From: Dastarcus helophoroides
Taxonomy: Eukaryota; Arthropoda; Insecta; Coleoptera; Bothrideridae
Length of the DNA stretch: 64,000 nucleotides
Direction of reading: 5' to 3'
Assembly (NCBI GenBank): GCA_028583605.1
Contig: CM053327.1
Location: 45,558,059 to 45,622,058, forward strand
Shown piece after piece: positions 32,091 through 46,929 of the stretch (position 1 is the stretch's first letter; each line of letters opens with the position of its first letter). Under the pieces are notes generated by a model. That model worked only from the letters and a program-made list of their open reading frames with translations, did no database searches and was not told where the DNA came from. A program made the position numbers and the translations under genes.

Positions 32091-35000
32091 AAATTGTCAT
32101 AAACATATTTAAATTTTATGATATATTCATTAATTAAGCCTAATAGGCCTATAAAACTAATTACTTTATTACGGGATGATGTCTGATTGCTTATGCGGAA
32201 TTATTTTTATTGATCATTAGAATGATCTTCATTTTATATCATTGCAACACATATATTTCCTAATTCTAAGTGCAATAGCACGCAAATCTTTTGACCTTGG
32301 CTTTTAAAGAAATTATTGGAAAAGGAAATAATAAATTCACTTGATTGGACTTTCGTTTTTTGGTCCAACATTTTAATCACATTATCCTACTTTAACTGTA
32401 ATGCCAAGCATGAGCAATAGTATATAATTTGATCAAATACTTGAAAGTGCTTTATGATGCATTGCACATATCGGTAATAATATATTTTAGTTTTATTACC
32501 AAATAATTTGGACATTAGAGAAAAAGAAAGCATTTCCCTATTTTCTGCACCTGAAAGTGATTTCTAAAATAATTCAATAATTAAAGCTAAATACGACCAT
32601 CACCAATATTTACATAATTTTTGTTTGGAACGTAGGAGTTTTACACATTTGTAGTACAATGGTAAACATTTAATTTTTGGGAGCCATAGAAGTTCACAAA
32701 TATTTACTGTTTTCAATTTACACTTATTATAACACCTACACTTTCTGAACCCACCTTTAATAGAGGCTTTGGATGGAAATTCGAATTAGGCAGAATATTC
32801 GTTTAGAAGAGAGTCATCATCCATGGAGTTTATTGGCATAATGCCCAAACAAACTACTGGTACAATTCATCGACATTACTGAAATAGCAAAACCGGTTTG
32901 ATAATTTATATAATTAATTGAAACATCGAAAATTTTTAATATTTATATTATCATATACTAAATTTATTCTAGTTATATTTATTATATATTATTTGTTACA
33001 TTTATTGTTACTATTTTTTTATGAGTTACGAATATTAAAGAATTCTACATAATAAGTTTTAAAAAGTTAGTGCAAATTGCAGAATGATCTTTTCTTCAAA
33101 TTCGTTGATACGACTATGTGTACATTTAGTTACCTAGAGAGTGTTTAGTTATATGTTGGGTATCAAAGTTGCATCCTATCGCGTTAATTGATGCTATCAG
33201 ATCATTATATTGGAAAAGTCATTCAAGCTTACGGTAAGATTATGCCCTATTGTTAAATGAGGCTGTTGTCGCGGTCAGATTACTCATTTACGTAGAAAAT
33301 GGAGAAAGTTTATTTACTCCTTCTGGATATAATATTAGTTTCAGAGTATCTTGAACAATTTTTCAGGATGAAATCATCAGTACGATACGTTTTAGTACCG
33401 TAATGACGATTCCATCTTAAAAGTAATATCTATATCAATTTTCGTCAAAATCGCTTCAATAATTGAGTCCTGAAAAGCGGACAAACAGACAGACAAATAT
33501 ACTTTCTTATTTCTGTATTAGTTAGGATAACTAAATCAAAAGAAACTTGTCTTTGTCATATTATCCCTATTATCGAATTATGATTTTGTATAAATTGTTG
33601 TAACTTTGGATAGTTGATATTAAGTCATTTTTCTCCTAAATGTTTTTTTAGTATTCTATATCAGGAACCTCCAACAAGAATATACTTTTAGAAAATTAAA
33701 CCCTAAGGAGGTAAAAGTCAGTGCTAAATTTTCTGTAATAAAGATAATAATTGATAAAATTTCATGTGGACGAAGTCGCCCATAACAGTTAGTAATAATA
33801 TAAGGATGAAAATCTTCAATGAAAACAAATCTGACGCATTTTTTTTTTTTTAGTTTTTAAAAATATACCTTTTAGAGTTTACTTTAAGTATTAAAATAGA
33901 TTTAATAACGAGGGCAATTATTATTAATATAATGAAAACTCGAGAAATGTTATATCTTAGTTGCCGTAAGTCTAATGTTACAAATGACAATCTTATGAAT
34001 CATTAATTATATAAATTTTCACTCCGTTAACTGCTACTAAACTGATGAAAACATATCACATTCTGAAGAAATGTGTTACAAGTATCAAGTTTGCAATACA
34101 AACTTAAATGCGTATATCGTAACGAATCACATTATTAAGATTGATAAAGGTGTGGTGGATGCTGATTTCTTGCACTTACACTAAAACCGAGTCACCTCAA
34201 GGCACATTGGCGGCATTCTTTTTCATCCGACTTCCATTGACCATGTTCTCGTACTTGTTTATATTTTAAAATTGCCCATATCCTTAGAATGTAGCATATC
34301 GTGTTTTGCAAAACCAATTTAGTCAGTAGTTCATAAATAATTACAGAAATTTATCTTTGGTCGGTGCTTTCCGGTTGTTAGCATTTTTAGATAGAATACT
34401 CTATTATTAATGTGCAACTCATGCCCATGTGGTGCATTATATTTTAATTTTAAGACAAAGGTTTAAAGTTTGACTAATGCTTATTAATATTAACTTTAGG
34501 AAAAAAATAAGAAAAGTAAATTATAACTTTTAAAAAACACCAGATTTCAAGTTTAAATTAGAAATGTAGAAAATAAAATACGAATTTTGAGTTAAAATTT
34601 TGATTTGTAAAAAAAATAGATAGAATAGATAGATAGAATTTAAAAAACTTGAGATTTACAAGAAAAAGTCCATATTTTGAATTTATTTTCCAATAGTTAA
34701 CTTTACTTAAAGGAGTTTTAAGATTAAAAAATATCACGAAAGGCATCAAGTTATCAATGAAAACTTCACATTTGCACAATTTAATTTTTCAGATAAAATA
34801 TCAAACTTTTAACGTGTACATCAAGGAAATTGAACTAGAACCCTAGTTTTGAAAGGATTGGTCTAGCATTAAATGGTTTTCGACAACAGACGCTTATCAC
34901 GTTATCATTCACGCACCAGTCGCAATAATAAGGCAAAACATAGCTAATCATTGGGCAACAAATCATTATTAGTTATTTTGACGAATAAGTATTTGTATTT

Positions 35001-38000
35001 CCATACACTTAATACTTTTTACAGTTTTTTGTCTCATTAATCAATCGGTCTGACAAAAAGTAAAAGAGAAATTAAAAAAATAAATGAACAGAAATGAATT
35101 AAACTAAAATATTAATTCTTCAAAATAAATAACGAATGAGACACCGCACCGGTTTATCTAATTTCCGAGCATATTAATGTTGGTTAGTAGGTGGTTATAA
35201 AAAAAATGTGTCAGCGATAGCCCACAGTCATGTACTTACAACTCGAGTGCTTTTTCCGAACTACATATTTGGGAACTGTAGGGTCTATGAAAAAAAATGT
35301 TTTGTTGGTAAACAACACCTGGTTTAAAAAATGTCCACCGGCATCACATATTTTTCTTACAGCAACAAAACAAAACGTTGGAAAATATCTCTCGAGTATT
35401 AATCAACCCATAAAACTTGCACCCACTACAGTGAATTTAATTCATTACTTACAGCATTGATATCAACACTTCCAGCTATCTTGCGATTTCAGTTTTTCTT
35501 TTCGCGTTACATTCTTTTGCAATTCATTGTCGTCGTTGTTGAATTGAAAGCTAAATTTGGCTGATAATTTAACCCTACCCCTGAAGTTAAATTAAATGTG
35601 CGTAAATGTGTATACTATAATTGTTTAAATTGTGATTTCATTTGATTATTATTATTCCTATTCTCTCCGTAAACGAAAGTGGACTATATCACAGAAAAAA
35701 AAACGTTGGGAAATTACGGGCAGGCGTCTATTCGAAAGACGTATGCGACGTGCAAAATTAAAATCGGCGTAATAAAGATATGCTTCACCACACGACGCAC
35801 ATAATTTCGCTTGAGCATTGCGAACGACCCCGGACAGGGTGACAAGAATTAGTAACGTTTGCCTGAGTGTTTGGTGTCGCTGTTATATTTTTAATGACAT
35901 TTTTTTAAATTTTCATTAAATATTTTGATTTGAGTAATATTATAATACTCACAGTTAAATATTTTGACTTTTGTACTTTTGGGATCCGCTTATTTCTTGT
36001 AAAATATGAAATAGCAGAGAATATTTTTGTTACTATAAAATAAGAGATTTTACTACGGAATAATTGTGATGAATACATTGGATAATATTACAACGACTAA
36101 ATGGAAAGGTTCTAATAAGACCAGGACCAAAGCTAGCTAGCATTAGTCGCCTGTTACAAGAGTTTGTTGTAAGTGATATAAAATTTAAAATTTTAGGTAT
36201 ATACCCCGCAGATATCAAAATATATAAATATTTTAGGTTAGTTCCATAAGAAATGAAATTATTTCATATTCAAGAACATCAGAAAAAAATTTATCACTGT
36301 TATTTCCTAGTTTTAAATTTTCATCTTTGCCTAATTTTTTTCAGCGTAATTGTACCTGACTTTTTTTTAATTGTGTATTCGTATCATACCCATATTTCTT
36401 TATCTTCCCTTAAAATTAATGTCATTATGACTGAAACACCCTGTATATGCTACAAATTGAAAGTTTTATGAACATTTCGCGATATTGCACAAATTCCTTA
36501 CATGTTGCAAGATGGGATATAAAAAAAATTGCTTTGCTTATATTCAAAATGCACTAAATTTCTCTAAATGAGATCTATTGAGCGTAAAACTTATTTCGTA
36601 ATGTTACTAGTCTAATAGCTAATAAATTTGTTACTCTAATTTATTTTTATGTGCATCCTACAGCATTTCCTTAGATTTTAGATGAGATAGTATGTGAGCC
36701 TAATAGGTTTTTGCGTAACACTCATAGTAGATAATAAATATATAAGTTTAATTTGCTTTGTATTTATTTTCTTCTAAAAACTGACACTATGGAGACCTTT
36801 CTGTGTACCAAATGTTAATCATATCCAATGCAATAAATTAGGAATTAAATTTAAATAGTCTGTGAAGGTGCTGCTTTTATCGCGGCGTGTATTTTTGCAT
36901 TCTTTTGTTATTCTGCAATAGTTGTTGGTTGCATGACTTTATGCCGGGTACCGAGGTGGAACAGAATTTCTCTGTAATTATATAAGGTGCTCGACTTCCA
37001 CATAAATTATGACTTAAATTAATAAGTTCCTGCTGACGCTTCTACGCCGGATAATTCATCATAGATTAATTAAATTAAATATCGAACAAGGAAATATATT
37101 TTTTACGAACAAGAAGATAAACGTTTGCATTTGGTTTTTTTTCCTTTATTGTATATTCTGTTCGTCAAACCTTTCTTTACGAAAGGATACTACTTTTAAA
37201 TCTACCATTAGTTTTTAAGAATAAATATTATTTTGATTAACAAAGTCTAATTTATGGCATTAGTTTAGCGAAAGCGATTAGTGTTTAGTTTAGTTTATAA
37301 CAAAACAAATTTGTTGATTTACAAGCAACATAAATTTCCATTTATTTAATCGAAGCATATTAACTCGGCAGTAAGTGGATGTGTAGGATGACTTACGATA
37401 TATTCTCATATCAATTCTGCGAACTCTTGAAAGCTCAATAATTAATCGAGTTATTATCTTAAACTTAAATAATGCTTATATTAGAGGTTAGTTATGAAAC
37501 CATTATTTACTTCTGCAACATTCGCTTCAGTTCAATACGAATTTCAAATGATTAATGTGGGATTTAACCTTGTAATCCTAAACCATAGAATGGAACATAA
37601 AAATACAAAAATATTATAAAATCTAATTTTCGACAATTTCGAATTTTGTTCTCGAAATTTAACGTCTAAAATCTAAACCGAAATTCTGTAACCAAAATCA
37701 AAATTCGAGAAAAAATCGTCAATCGTCAACATTTGTAGAAAAGAGTCAAGTCACCAACTATCCTGTTGTGCTTCAGTGACTGGATGCCCAGTTTAATTGA
37801 TGGATCTTTATATCTCATCTCTCCTTTGGATCTCGCTTTAAGGAAGCGTTGTTTTGGAGTAAGCTCCAGACATAAGAGTAGTATACACTACCCCAGCATT
37901 AGTCCAACTTGAACTGGCTGATAAGATGATTACTATTTCTGAGCACAGCTTTCAAGACCATTTCGAGAATTGTTTTGTGTTTGCTGGAATTAAGAGATTA

Positions 38001-40634
38001 GATCCATGGGACAATTTTATCGTTTTTGGGAATGTTGGCTGCAGCCAGAAAAAATAGCTGCTGGAGCGTAGAACACCTTGAGGTCAACCAGATATTTTGG
38101 CTCCATGGCAGAATGATCTTGAGAACACGATTCCAAATTGCTTTTGGCGTAAAATTTATGAGAGTTGCCCCTGGGTAGTATGATATTCAGAATCCTGCAC
38201 ATATTAAAGTACATACACTATACTTAATCTTTGAGGAGAAATCTTTCTAAATTAAATTTTAAACATTAATGTGACTCCAAGGACAAGATGGATATGTTTT
38301 CTCTACTTATTTAGTTTTCAAATCTAGAACAAATATTCGTGAACATCAATGCTGCATATCGAATAAAAATTTTCCTCCACAAGTAGGTATCGAGTATTGA
38401 GATAAACAAATAGAAATAATGTGTAACGTAGCTTCTTGTAATGGTGGTTGAGTTATATGAGTTGCGAAACAACTCTTGCAACATCAAAGGTCAGTAGTTC
38501 GACGCGAGTTAAACAATGACTGCTAATGGCACATGTTCTCACGAGTTACTTTGCGCCAGCACTTGCTTAAATAATTATTTGATTACAAAAGTTTGTTCAC
38601 TACTATTGTCTCATATTCTCGCAGACTGTGTCATTGTGCGCTTATGAATAAATAATATTATATCTGCCTAGGGACTTACTTCCTTGAAAATCAGGTAATT
38701 TCTACACATATGTGAATTTGCTTGAATATTGTTGAACAATTTATCTAATCGGTTGGGAAATCTCGTCAGAGTCTTTAGGCATAAAATGAGAGGAATTTGC
38801 ATACATATTATCCATTTAAAACTAATTTGAATTCATCACTGACAAACCATTTTAAAGCTTTATTAACAATTTGTTCATTGATACTACATGTGAAATTGTA
38901 ATCTTTTTACGTATCCTTATATCAAGTCTTTTGTACAATAAAAGTTTTTAGAACAAAAAATTTAAATAATTAATTAATTTAAATAAAAACAAATTAAAAA
39001 TATTGTTGACTAAAAATAGATAACAATAAATTTTCGAATATATTGGAGGAGAAAAATTGTTTGTTGAAACTAGGAATATTTAACATTTCAAAGTTTTTTG
39101 AAATTTACAAAGGAACTGATGGTAGAAAAATTAAAAAAAATGTAAATGCATTTTTTCAACAAAAAACAATTTTAAAAAAAAAAATTGTATAATTATACAT
39201 AAAAAATGAATATTACTAATTCGTGTATATTAAGTTTATTATTTGTTTAAGTAGGCGGTTCATCGCCATCTATCCTTGTTTCCGCATCCTACTCGCAGTG
39301 GATTACCCTTTGCGAGTGGATTAAACTTAAAAAAAAAATTCAACAATTTCTCTTTAAAAAGCAACCAATTTTTATAATTAAGGTGGTTACGAACTTTAAG
39401 GTTTAAAAAAACATAATTTGTTTTCATTTAAGATATTTGTTTCTAAATGTACTAAGCCTATTAAATATTTAATATTTTCACAATATGCATAATGCGTAAA
39501 GTTCAAGGTCTTACCCGAGGTGTTCATGCAGGTAATCACTAGGAATAAAAATCGTAAAAATCGTGCATCTGAATTTGATTCTCGTTATATATAGTTGCAA
39601 CACACATGAAAACTAAACACGATCGCCATTAAAATTTTTAACCATTTTCCAAACATTAAAAAAATCATCCCATTTAAAGAAGACTTGTTATCTACACAAC
39701 ACAGCACAAGTACAATTTTTGGCAAAAGTAAAATAATATTCCACTTGATATAATTCACATTTTTAATCCTCACATGATGGAATTGATAAATGCTTATAAC
39801 TGATAAACCATATTTAACAATAAATATATGTTTAATAAATCTCCAAGCACTGACTAACAGATAGCCTAAATCCGCCTAAAAGCATGAAATTTCGCACAGG
39901 TCTTCGCCATAAGACGCAGGTGGGCACTAAGAAAGAATCTTTCAAAATCTAGCCTCTGCGGCGGTAAAAATGGACATTAAATTTTAACAGGATTGCATGC
40001 AATGAATAAAATAAATCGTATAAAAGGTTACGTTAATTCGTTAAACATATTTTATTCTATTAATAAGCCTCCAGCAAGTCATGCAGAAATTTTACCTTAA
40101 CCAAATCTAAAATTGGATTAAAGGGCACATAAAATAGGTCATTTTTATCATTAACATTTTGAAAAGAAAGGAATACGATGATAAGAGTTAATTAGGGATA
40201 GGATAACATTTTCTTAATAAATAAGCCTATTTGATCAGTTAAATAACCAGTTAAATACCAAGTAAATAAGACAATTTTCACCAACTTTGATCTCTGTATG
40301 TTACTTATACAAATCTGGATTCTATAAATATTTAAATTAAATTGCTATACTTATATATGATTTAAAAATAAAAAATATTAAGATTTCTTTTCACTATTAA
40401 CCTTTTTTTTCCCATTTTGTCAACCTAATATTGCGAGAAATGCAAAGTGTATTAAAACAGCTCTAAACTTACGAAAATAAAATTTAAATTTTAAATTTCG
40501 TTGTACCACTGAACTTTGAAGAACAAAAGGAAGTTTCGAGAGGACGTTTGGATTTACACAAATAAATTTCGAGAAAGCCGAAATTTCTAAATAAAATAAA
40601 AACTATAACTACTATTCTCTCGCAAAATAAAGGT

Positions 40635-41205
40635 AGTCTGCCATCAGTAATCGTAGAAAACAATTTTTAGACTACTGTTAGACCTTCGCTGCTTCGAAAC
40701 GTAATCGTCAGATTGTGCTATCACTACTCGATATTTAGTACAGACTTCACGCGTGGATACATTTACCTTCATGCCGCTCTGCAGTAGATTTTCTGAGCCC
40801 ACAACACTGCACTACTTACTCCACGAATTTCCGCTTAGATAATGAAGCCAAAAACATCTAGAAGAAGTACTAGTGCGGCTATGTTATTTTCACTTCAAGA
40901 TATTTCCCTAACATGCGGAAAGAAGAAGCGACTTCCGATTGCTATTATGCAAAAACAGTACTACTAGAAATCCTCATATTTTCCAGTTTCATTCACAATA
41001 TCATCTACTTTTTTATCAAAATTCATAGAAAGGTTTCCCGCAATAAATTAAAATAAATAAATTAATTAAAATAAAAAAAAAGTTCTTTCGCCTATAACTT
41101 ACGTGTTAAAAATCACGAGTTTGACATCAAATATTTCGATTTCGGCACCGGCACGGGTCTTAATTTTTGTAGGAGTGTAGGTAACACTGTTAGTAACATC
41201 TAGTA
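40635..41205. repeat. dispersed repeat R2, copy 1
   Basis: Shares a ~450-bp body with 44545-44975 and 58630-59115. Common landmarks are a GCGTGGATAC phrase, GAAGCCAAAA-type text, CATCGAAATTCC, ACTAGAAATC and CGTATTAAAA. The copies are diverged (perhaps 65-75 percent by eye) with no coding frame. Likely an old non-autonomous transposon. Confidence 0.6.
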
Positions 41206-43187
41206 AAAATTTGAAGAAAATCCACAGAAAGTTGGTTGGTGAGTTACTAACAAAAAAATTTATAAAAAAAAGTTGCTTTCAAATTTTTGAAAAAAAATTG
41301 ACCTTTTGATTAAGAAAAAACAATTATATTATTCATCTAGAATCTAAATTCTATATAATGTAGAAAACAGAAATGAAAATTACTTAAAAATCGGTAAATC
41401 AATTTGTAAGTATCAGGTGGCTTTGGCCCTTAAGATTAAGAATGATATTATTTAACGTAGTAAATGATTAGATAACAGATCTGAATTTTATGTTCATTTA
41501 TACATATATTATATTGCCAAACAACTGAATGCATGTAAATTACACCGATCCTTTCAAGACTAAATGCTTCAATTTAAGCATACAGCAGAACGGAATTAAA
41601 AAATTAATAATGCATATTAACTCATTCGTTGCACGACCTTCACGTCTGGAGGAAAGGAAATCGAAAGTAATAGTAACGCGACTATTGCATGCTAAGTGTG
41701 ATGTATAATTACAAAATACGTCTTATGGCCATCATGCTTCGAAAGCTATAGTGGAGCAACTTCCAAAACGGTAAAAAGGAAGTAAAATTTTACATTCCAA
41801 TACTAAGATCGTATTTGGTTAAAAAGCCTGGACGGACTTTCAATTACCAATTTAAATTTCTATTAATTAATAAGACCATTAGTTAAGGTATATGTGCATT
41901 ATCGGGGTAAAAAAAAAATCAGATTTATTGCTTGCGCTTAAATATATTTTTAAATGTAAGTTTATCGTTAACGTCTTAGATGTATATCGAAATAAACTTT
42001 TACTGCAATGATCTTAACAAAATTATGATAAACAACCAACAAACCAAGGGATATTAAAAACCTAATTAGTAATATTTTCTTGAACAAAAATTTAAGTCAA
42101 GAACTCTGACAATTAGGATTTCGTAACAATATTAGAGTGAGCTATCGATAGCAACATTTATGGAACTGGTGACAATCATAATTTTAACACCACAAGTAAA
42201 AAATCATTCTCATATTCACAATGCACAAATGCAATGTAGGTCCCGTCGTTTTAGCTGGCTGAGGTTAATTGTATACCAATGGCGTTACTCTGCCCTAATT
42301 ACTGTTGTGCGTAAGGAATAAACCTGTGACAGCTTGTAAAATATTGTCTAACTGAAATAATGTAAAAGACAAATTTCATTTGCACTTTAGACTTCGACGA
42401 ACCAACGTTTTCTATTTGATAAAAATTGATACTAGGTTCAAAAACCGCGAAGAAGAAGCACCTAATTTTGTATAAAATATTTTTCCTCAACAACTACTAC
42501 ATTATTGATAACATGTTTAAGAAACCATGAGAAAACCCATGTTTTTCTTCGCCTATGTTACGTTACATTAAAGTCAGTCCCGCCAAAAGGTTTTTTTTTG
42601 CAATTTTAATAACACGATTAGATAAATTTAATTATATCGGTATGAAGTAATTAAACGTTGGAAAAGGTTTTTTGTCAAATTATAACGTAAACTAAATTTA
42701 ATATCACATGTCAAATCACGAATTAAAAAGTAAAAGTGCTGGTGGAGTCACGCCTAAACTTAATAATGAAATAAATAAAAAGCGTTATTACCATGGTCTG
42801 TGTTTAAAATATATTGCGATTTTACAGTTAAAATCAAAAGGTTTATACATGTTTTCCCTGAGTTAAAACAGGCTTATTTACCAAATCGCGATTGTTTACG
42901 AATTTTTTAAGTAGGGGTAGCCTGAGAGTGTCTTTATGTGAATTTTAGATATGAAAATATAACCTAACTTATAAGTACTATAACGAACTGATGAAATAGA
43001 AATCGCGTACGAGTGTGTGTGGATTCCTAAGATGTTACAACTTTATCTCATAGTGGGCGACTCATATGCAGGTGACTAGATTCTCGAATATTCTAGAATT
43101 CTAGATGTCTCTCGAATGGAAACTTCGCAAAGAAGTACCAGGTATAAAGACAAGCTCACCTGAATGCTGATTTGTTCAACTCAGGAA

Positions 43188-43534
43188 TCATTGGTCATGT
43201 TAAGAGCGCAAGAGATCATAATAGCAATTGCAGCTCAGTTATTCTATTGAAAGACTACAAAAAACTCACCTGAATCATTTTTAGATTTCTCCTACATCAT
43301 CTTTTTCGTGAAAAATATGAATTGAATACACTAAGAAATGACATTGAAATTAAACGCAATCGGTAAGTTCTAACATTTCTCGACAGGTGTTTAATAGCCA
43401 TACTTATTTACTTCGTTTCTCATTGGTAGTAGAATTCCATCACTCCTGATATCACGAGAATGTACTGCCTACTCTCTAGACGCTTTTTCGACACCGTTTT
43501 CTGCGGTCGTGCACTATACTACTTCTATAATCCG
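43188..43534. repeat. dispersed repeat, ~347 bp, copy B
   Basis: Second copy of the repeat at 6971-7318, with identical ends CATTGGTCATG and TATAATCCGTG. Confidence 0.75.
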
Positions 43535-44356
43535 TGGCGGTATAATTAGTAATCGCAATCAGATCAGCCGGCACGTACGCATTTAGCATTTATCATTTCA
43601 CAGTTAATTACTTGTTTTTTTTTTCTCGATAAGTAGTAATTTATAATAATAAGACACAAAACATCATCGAAACTTTTATTCTAATTTAAATGATTGAACA
43701 TTTTTAGTTTTAAACCTTCAAAGCGGTCAGTCTGTGTCACTGATTTTAAATTTTCGTTTAAATATTTAAATCATACCGATCAACCAATCACAACAATAAC
43801 AGACAGCGCAGACAGATGTGACAACATATGCTGCTGCCGGATTGATTGTAGATGCATTACACGTAATAAAATTCGTAATTTATATGACTTTTCCTTTTAT
43901 GTTAATAATTAGATAATCGAAATATGGTTGATTGACGATATGAAAATCTATTCTTTATTTCGAGACAGAATTAAGACATAATAGTTGTTAAAGAAAGAAA
44001 TCTTAACACATAAACCATAAATACACACTTCAAACTCTGTCTCGTACTCATCATGTGGCAACATCCCATGGGCGAGCGGCGTACTGAGCTAACTTTAATG
44101 CACGCTCTGTAGTTTGTTGTTTCTTCGTAACGCGAGGATGTCGTTGATTTGAATCGCATGGCAGCCACGCTAGGAGCATAGTTCTGCACGCAGCAACTTA
44201 TTTAAATTTTCTCATAATGGAATAAAACGTATGGGCACTTTATTCCAAGTAACTCACAAGTTCTAGTTAATTAAGATAGTACTTGAAAATGTGATAAATC
44301 CTAGTCTTTTTACATTAAACCCGCGAGGTGCGCGTGCTCTTGCGCTCCATAGGACC

Positions 44357-44515
44357 AGCCGCCACTGGTGTGGCTATCGAAACGCGTAATATATAATATA
44401 TATAATATAATAAGAGCAAGTGTTGTTATATTTTTTAATCATTCCTGGTTTCAAGATTGGAATATCAATTTTTGAAGATAACCAAGGACCAGTGCGTTCA
44501 ATCATTTCAAGTAGT
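44357..44515 (+). mobile_element. P1-family copy, degraded
   Basis: GTGTGGCTATCGAAACGCGT, an AT insertion (ATATAATATATA), then the body GTTGTTATATTTTTTAATC and the 3' end GATAACCAAGGACCAG. Orientation forward and single, unlike the paired insertions. Confidence 0.6.
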
Positions 44516-44544
44516 TTACCGCTAGTAAGCGTAGCTACAAATTT

Positions 44545-44975
44545 TTAAAATGTTAAATATCCGCTGCCAATAAGGCAGACTACCACCACTACTCGATTTT
44601 CAGCATACCGTGCGCGTGGATACAGTAGTACAAATAATCCCAAAGACGCTTTGCAGTCGATTTTTTGCATCTCTTATTTGACAGATGTCGGCGACTGATC
44701 TAAAGCCAAAAGCATTTAGAAGGAGTAGTAGGGTTACTATGTTGCGATGACTCCAAGATCTTTCTCTATCGCGCGAAATGAAGCATCGAAATTCCGTAAG
44801 ATGTATAATTTTAAATTGCGATTATGCAAAAACGGTAGTACTAGCAATTCTCATATTTTAATATTTTATTGACAATTTCATCCCATCTATAGAAACGTTT
44901 GGCCGTAATAAATTAAAATTTCTTCGAAAAACTTCTTTCGCTTATACCTTAAACATTAAAAATCGAATGTTTAAC
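44545..44975. repeat. dispersed repeat R2, copy 2
   Basis: Matches 40635-41205 and 58630-59115 (landmarks GCGTGGATACAG, GAAGCATCGAAATTCC, TTATGCAAAAACGGTAGTAC). Directly follows the P1 copy at 44357. Confidence 0.6.
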
Positions 44976-45498
44976 GGCTAAAAAATAATAACAAAGATGC
45001 CAATGAAAAAACGTAGAATATCTGGAGATGAGACTACTCTTACTTTACATTATTAATTTTTGATCAGTTGCCTAAATGAAAGGCTACTTAGGCAAAAGAA
45101 ACATTAAAATTCTTAGTTTTGTTGAACATTTCTCGTACTGATGAAACAATTATTTGCATACTTTACCTGATAAGTTAGTTTCACAATCAAACACTTTCAT
45201 AACAAAATAACGATAAAGAAGAATTGAATTGTATAACGCAAATATCGAGAAAAAATTATGGTTGACACGAATTTCAATTTTCAAGAATTAAATCTTAATA
45301 GAATCGATGAAATGCTCTAATAATTCATCAGTTTATTTATAACGGAACTGATGTAATAACGCATCCCAAGAGCAATGCATTATACACGTTGAATAGAGGA
45401 ATATGTGAATTGTAATGTTCGATTTATCTCTCGCAACCGTTTTTTTTTTAAATTATGCAATGTCAACTGTAACTGTAGCTGCTACCTTGTATTTGTTA

Positions 45499-46097
45499 CA
45501 CAAGGTGATTCTAAAAGTAGTACTATAAATTCAGGATCATATTTTAGAGCCCAAAATAAGACTAAAAGTCTATATAAACATATGTCGTAAAACGTTTCGT
45601 TTTCGAGTTATAGGGTGTGGAAGGTTAGTTCCTGATTATAGATTTTAATTAATAATTGCGAAACGTGTACAGTTATTTAAATGAAATTTGGCACAACTTC
45701 ATACCTCTTCGTGTCCTTTCAAAAAATCTACAAATTAATTAACAGAATCTAACCAGTGGCGGGTATATCAAGAGGGGCAGTGTGCCTTATTTATTTTGTG
45801 TGCACTTTTATCGCAGTTTCACAACAAAAATATAAACTACAAACTTTTTTAGGTAAAAAATGTGTTATTACTCAAACTGGATATTGTCAGCCGTTTTCGA
45901 GTAAAATGCATTTTTATGTTATCTGTACACGTTTCGCAACTATTAATTAAAAACTATAACTAGGAACTAACCTTCCACATCCTATAACTCGAAAACGAAG
46001 CGTTTTACTATATATATTTATATACACTTTTTGTCTTATTTTGGGCTCTTAAATACGGTCCTGAATTTATGGTACTACATTTAGAATCACCTTGTAT
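45499..46097. mobile_element. foldback element with ~185-bp inverted arms
   Basis: Arms 45499-45690 and 45916-46097 are imperfect inverted copies. The ends are ACAAGGTGATTCTA and TAGAATCACCTTGT; inside are CGTTTCGTTTTCGAGTTATA and its complement. The centre (about 225 bp) has no coding frame. A long-TIR DNA transposon relic is likely; no clear duplication beyond TA-rich flanks. Confidence 0.75.
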
Positions 46098-46171
46098 AAC
46101 AATATACAAGCCAACTCCATTAAAAATATCTATTTCCGATTTTAGTCTATATTAATAAAATTGAAGCATTT

Positions 46172-46325
46172 AAGTGTCTCTTTGCCTGTCGACTGATATT
46201 TTGTCCGGGATAATTTCGAAAACTGAAAAATCGATTTTAATTAATTTTCTACTACAATGTAGAGGGTTGTTAAGGGTGCCATTTAGGCTATTTTTTTCCA
46301 GTAAAACAAATGTTTATTTCTAAGA
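46172..46325 (+). repeat. dispersed repeat shared with 52670-52850
   Basis: Both contain TTTGTCCGG, AATCGATTTTAA and TTTCAGTAAAA-type text in the same order, with 65-70 percent match by eye. A CTGTC-rich lead-in is clearer in the second copy. Confidence 0.45.
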
Positions 46326-46929
46326 ACTCTAATCAATCCGCAATTCGTATGGCTAATACATAAAATTCACTCTGCACGCAAAATCCTCAAGAATTTCTTT
46401 TAGCGTTTCATGATTACTGCCTAATAAATCAAAGGTACTTAATCATGTATTTTATTGAAGTATCAACTTCTAACATTTGCATCCTTGCAATATGGCACCA
46501 AATCATAATGAGCGTATAAATCAGAGTTTATGTCTAGCGAAGATCTGATGTACGCTCAATGCAACAAAGCACCATCTCAATTTTATAGCGAAAAAAACAA
46601 AAGGGGAAATTATGACATTAAATTCTTCTCTTGATGCAGAGATTCAATCACCTCGTCGAAAGTAAAATACGATTATCATCCATCCTATTAACAAATAATA
46701 CATCAAAGTCAGTGAAACTACGATGGTGAAGTAAAAATGTTGGATACGCATGAGAAATTATAAAACTATGTTGAATTATACCGTTCATTCTACACATATA
46801 ATAGACATTGTATCGATAGAATGCAACAAAGAGAATTCATACGTTTCTCTCACGACTACTATTAAATCCTCGATTCTTGACAAGAAAAAATCTGATTAAA
46901 TCTTCGAGACTTGTTAAAAGTAGGGCGAT

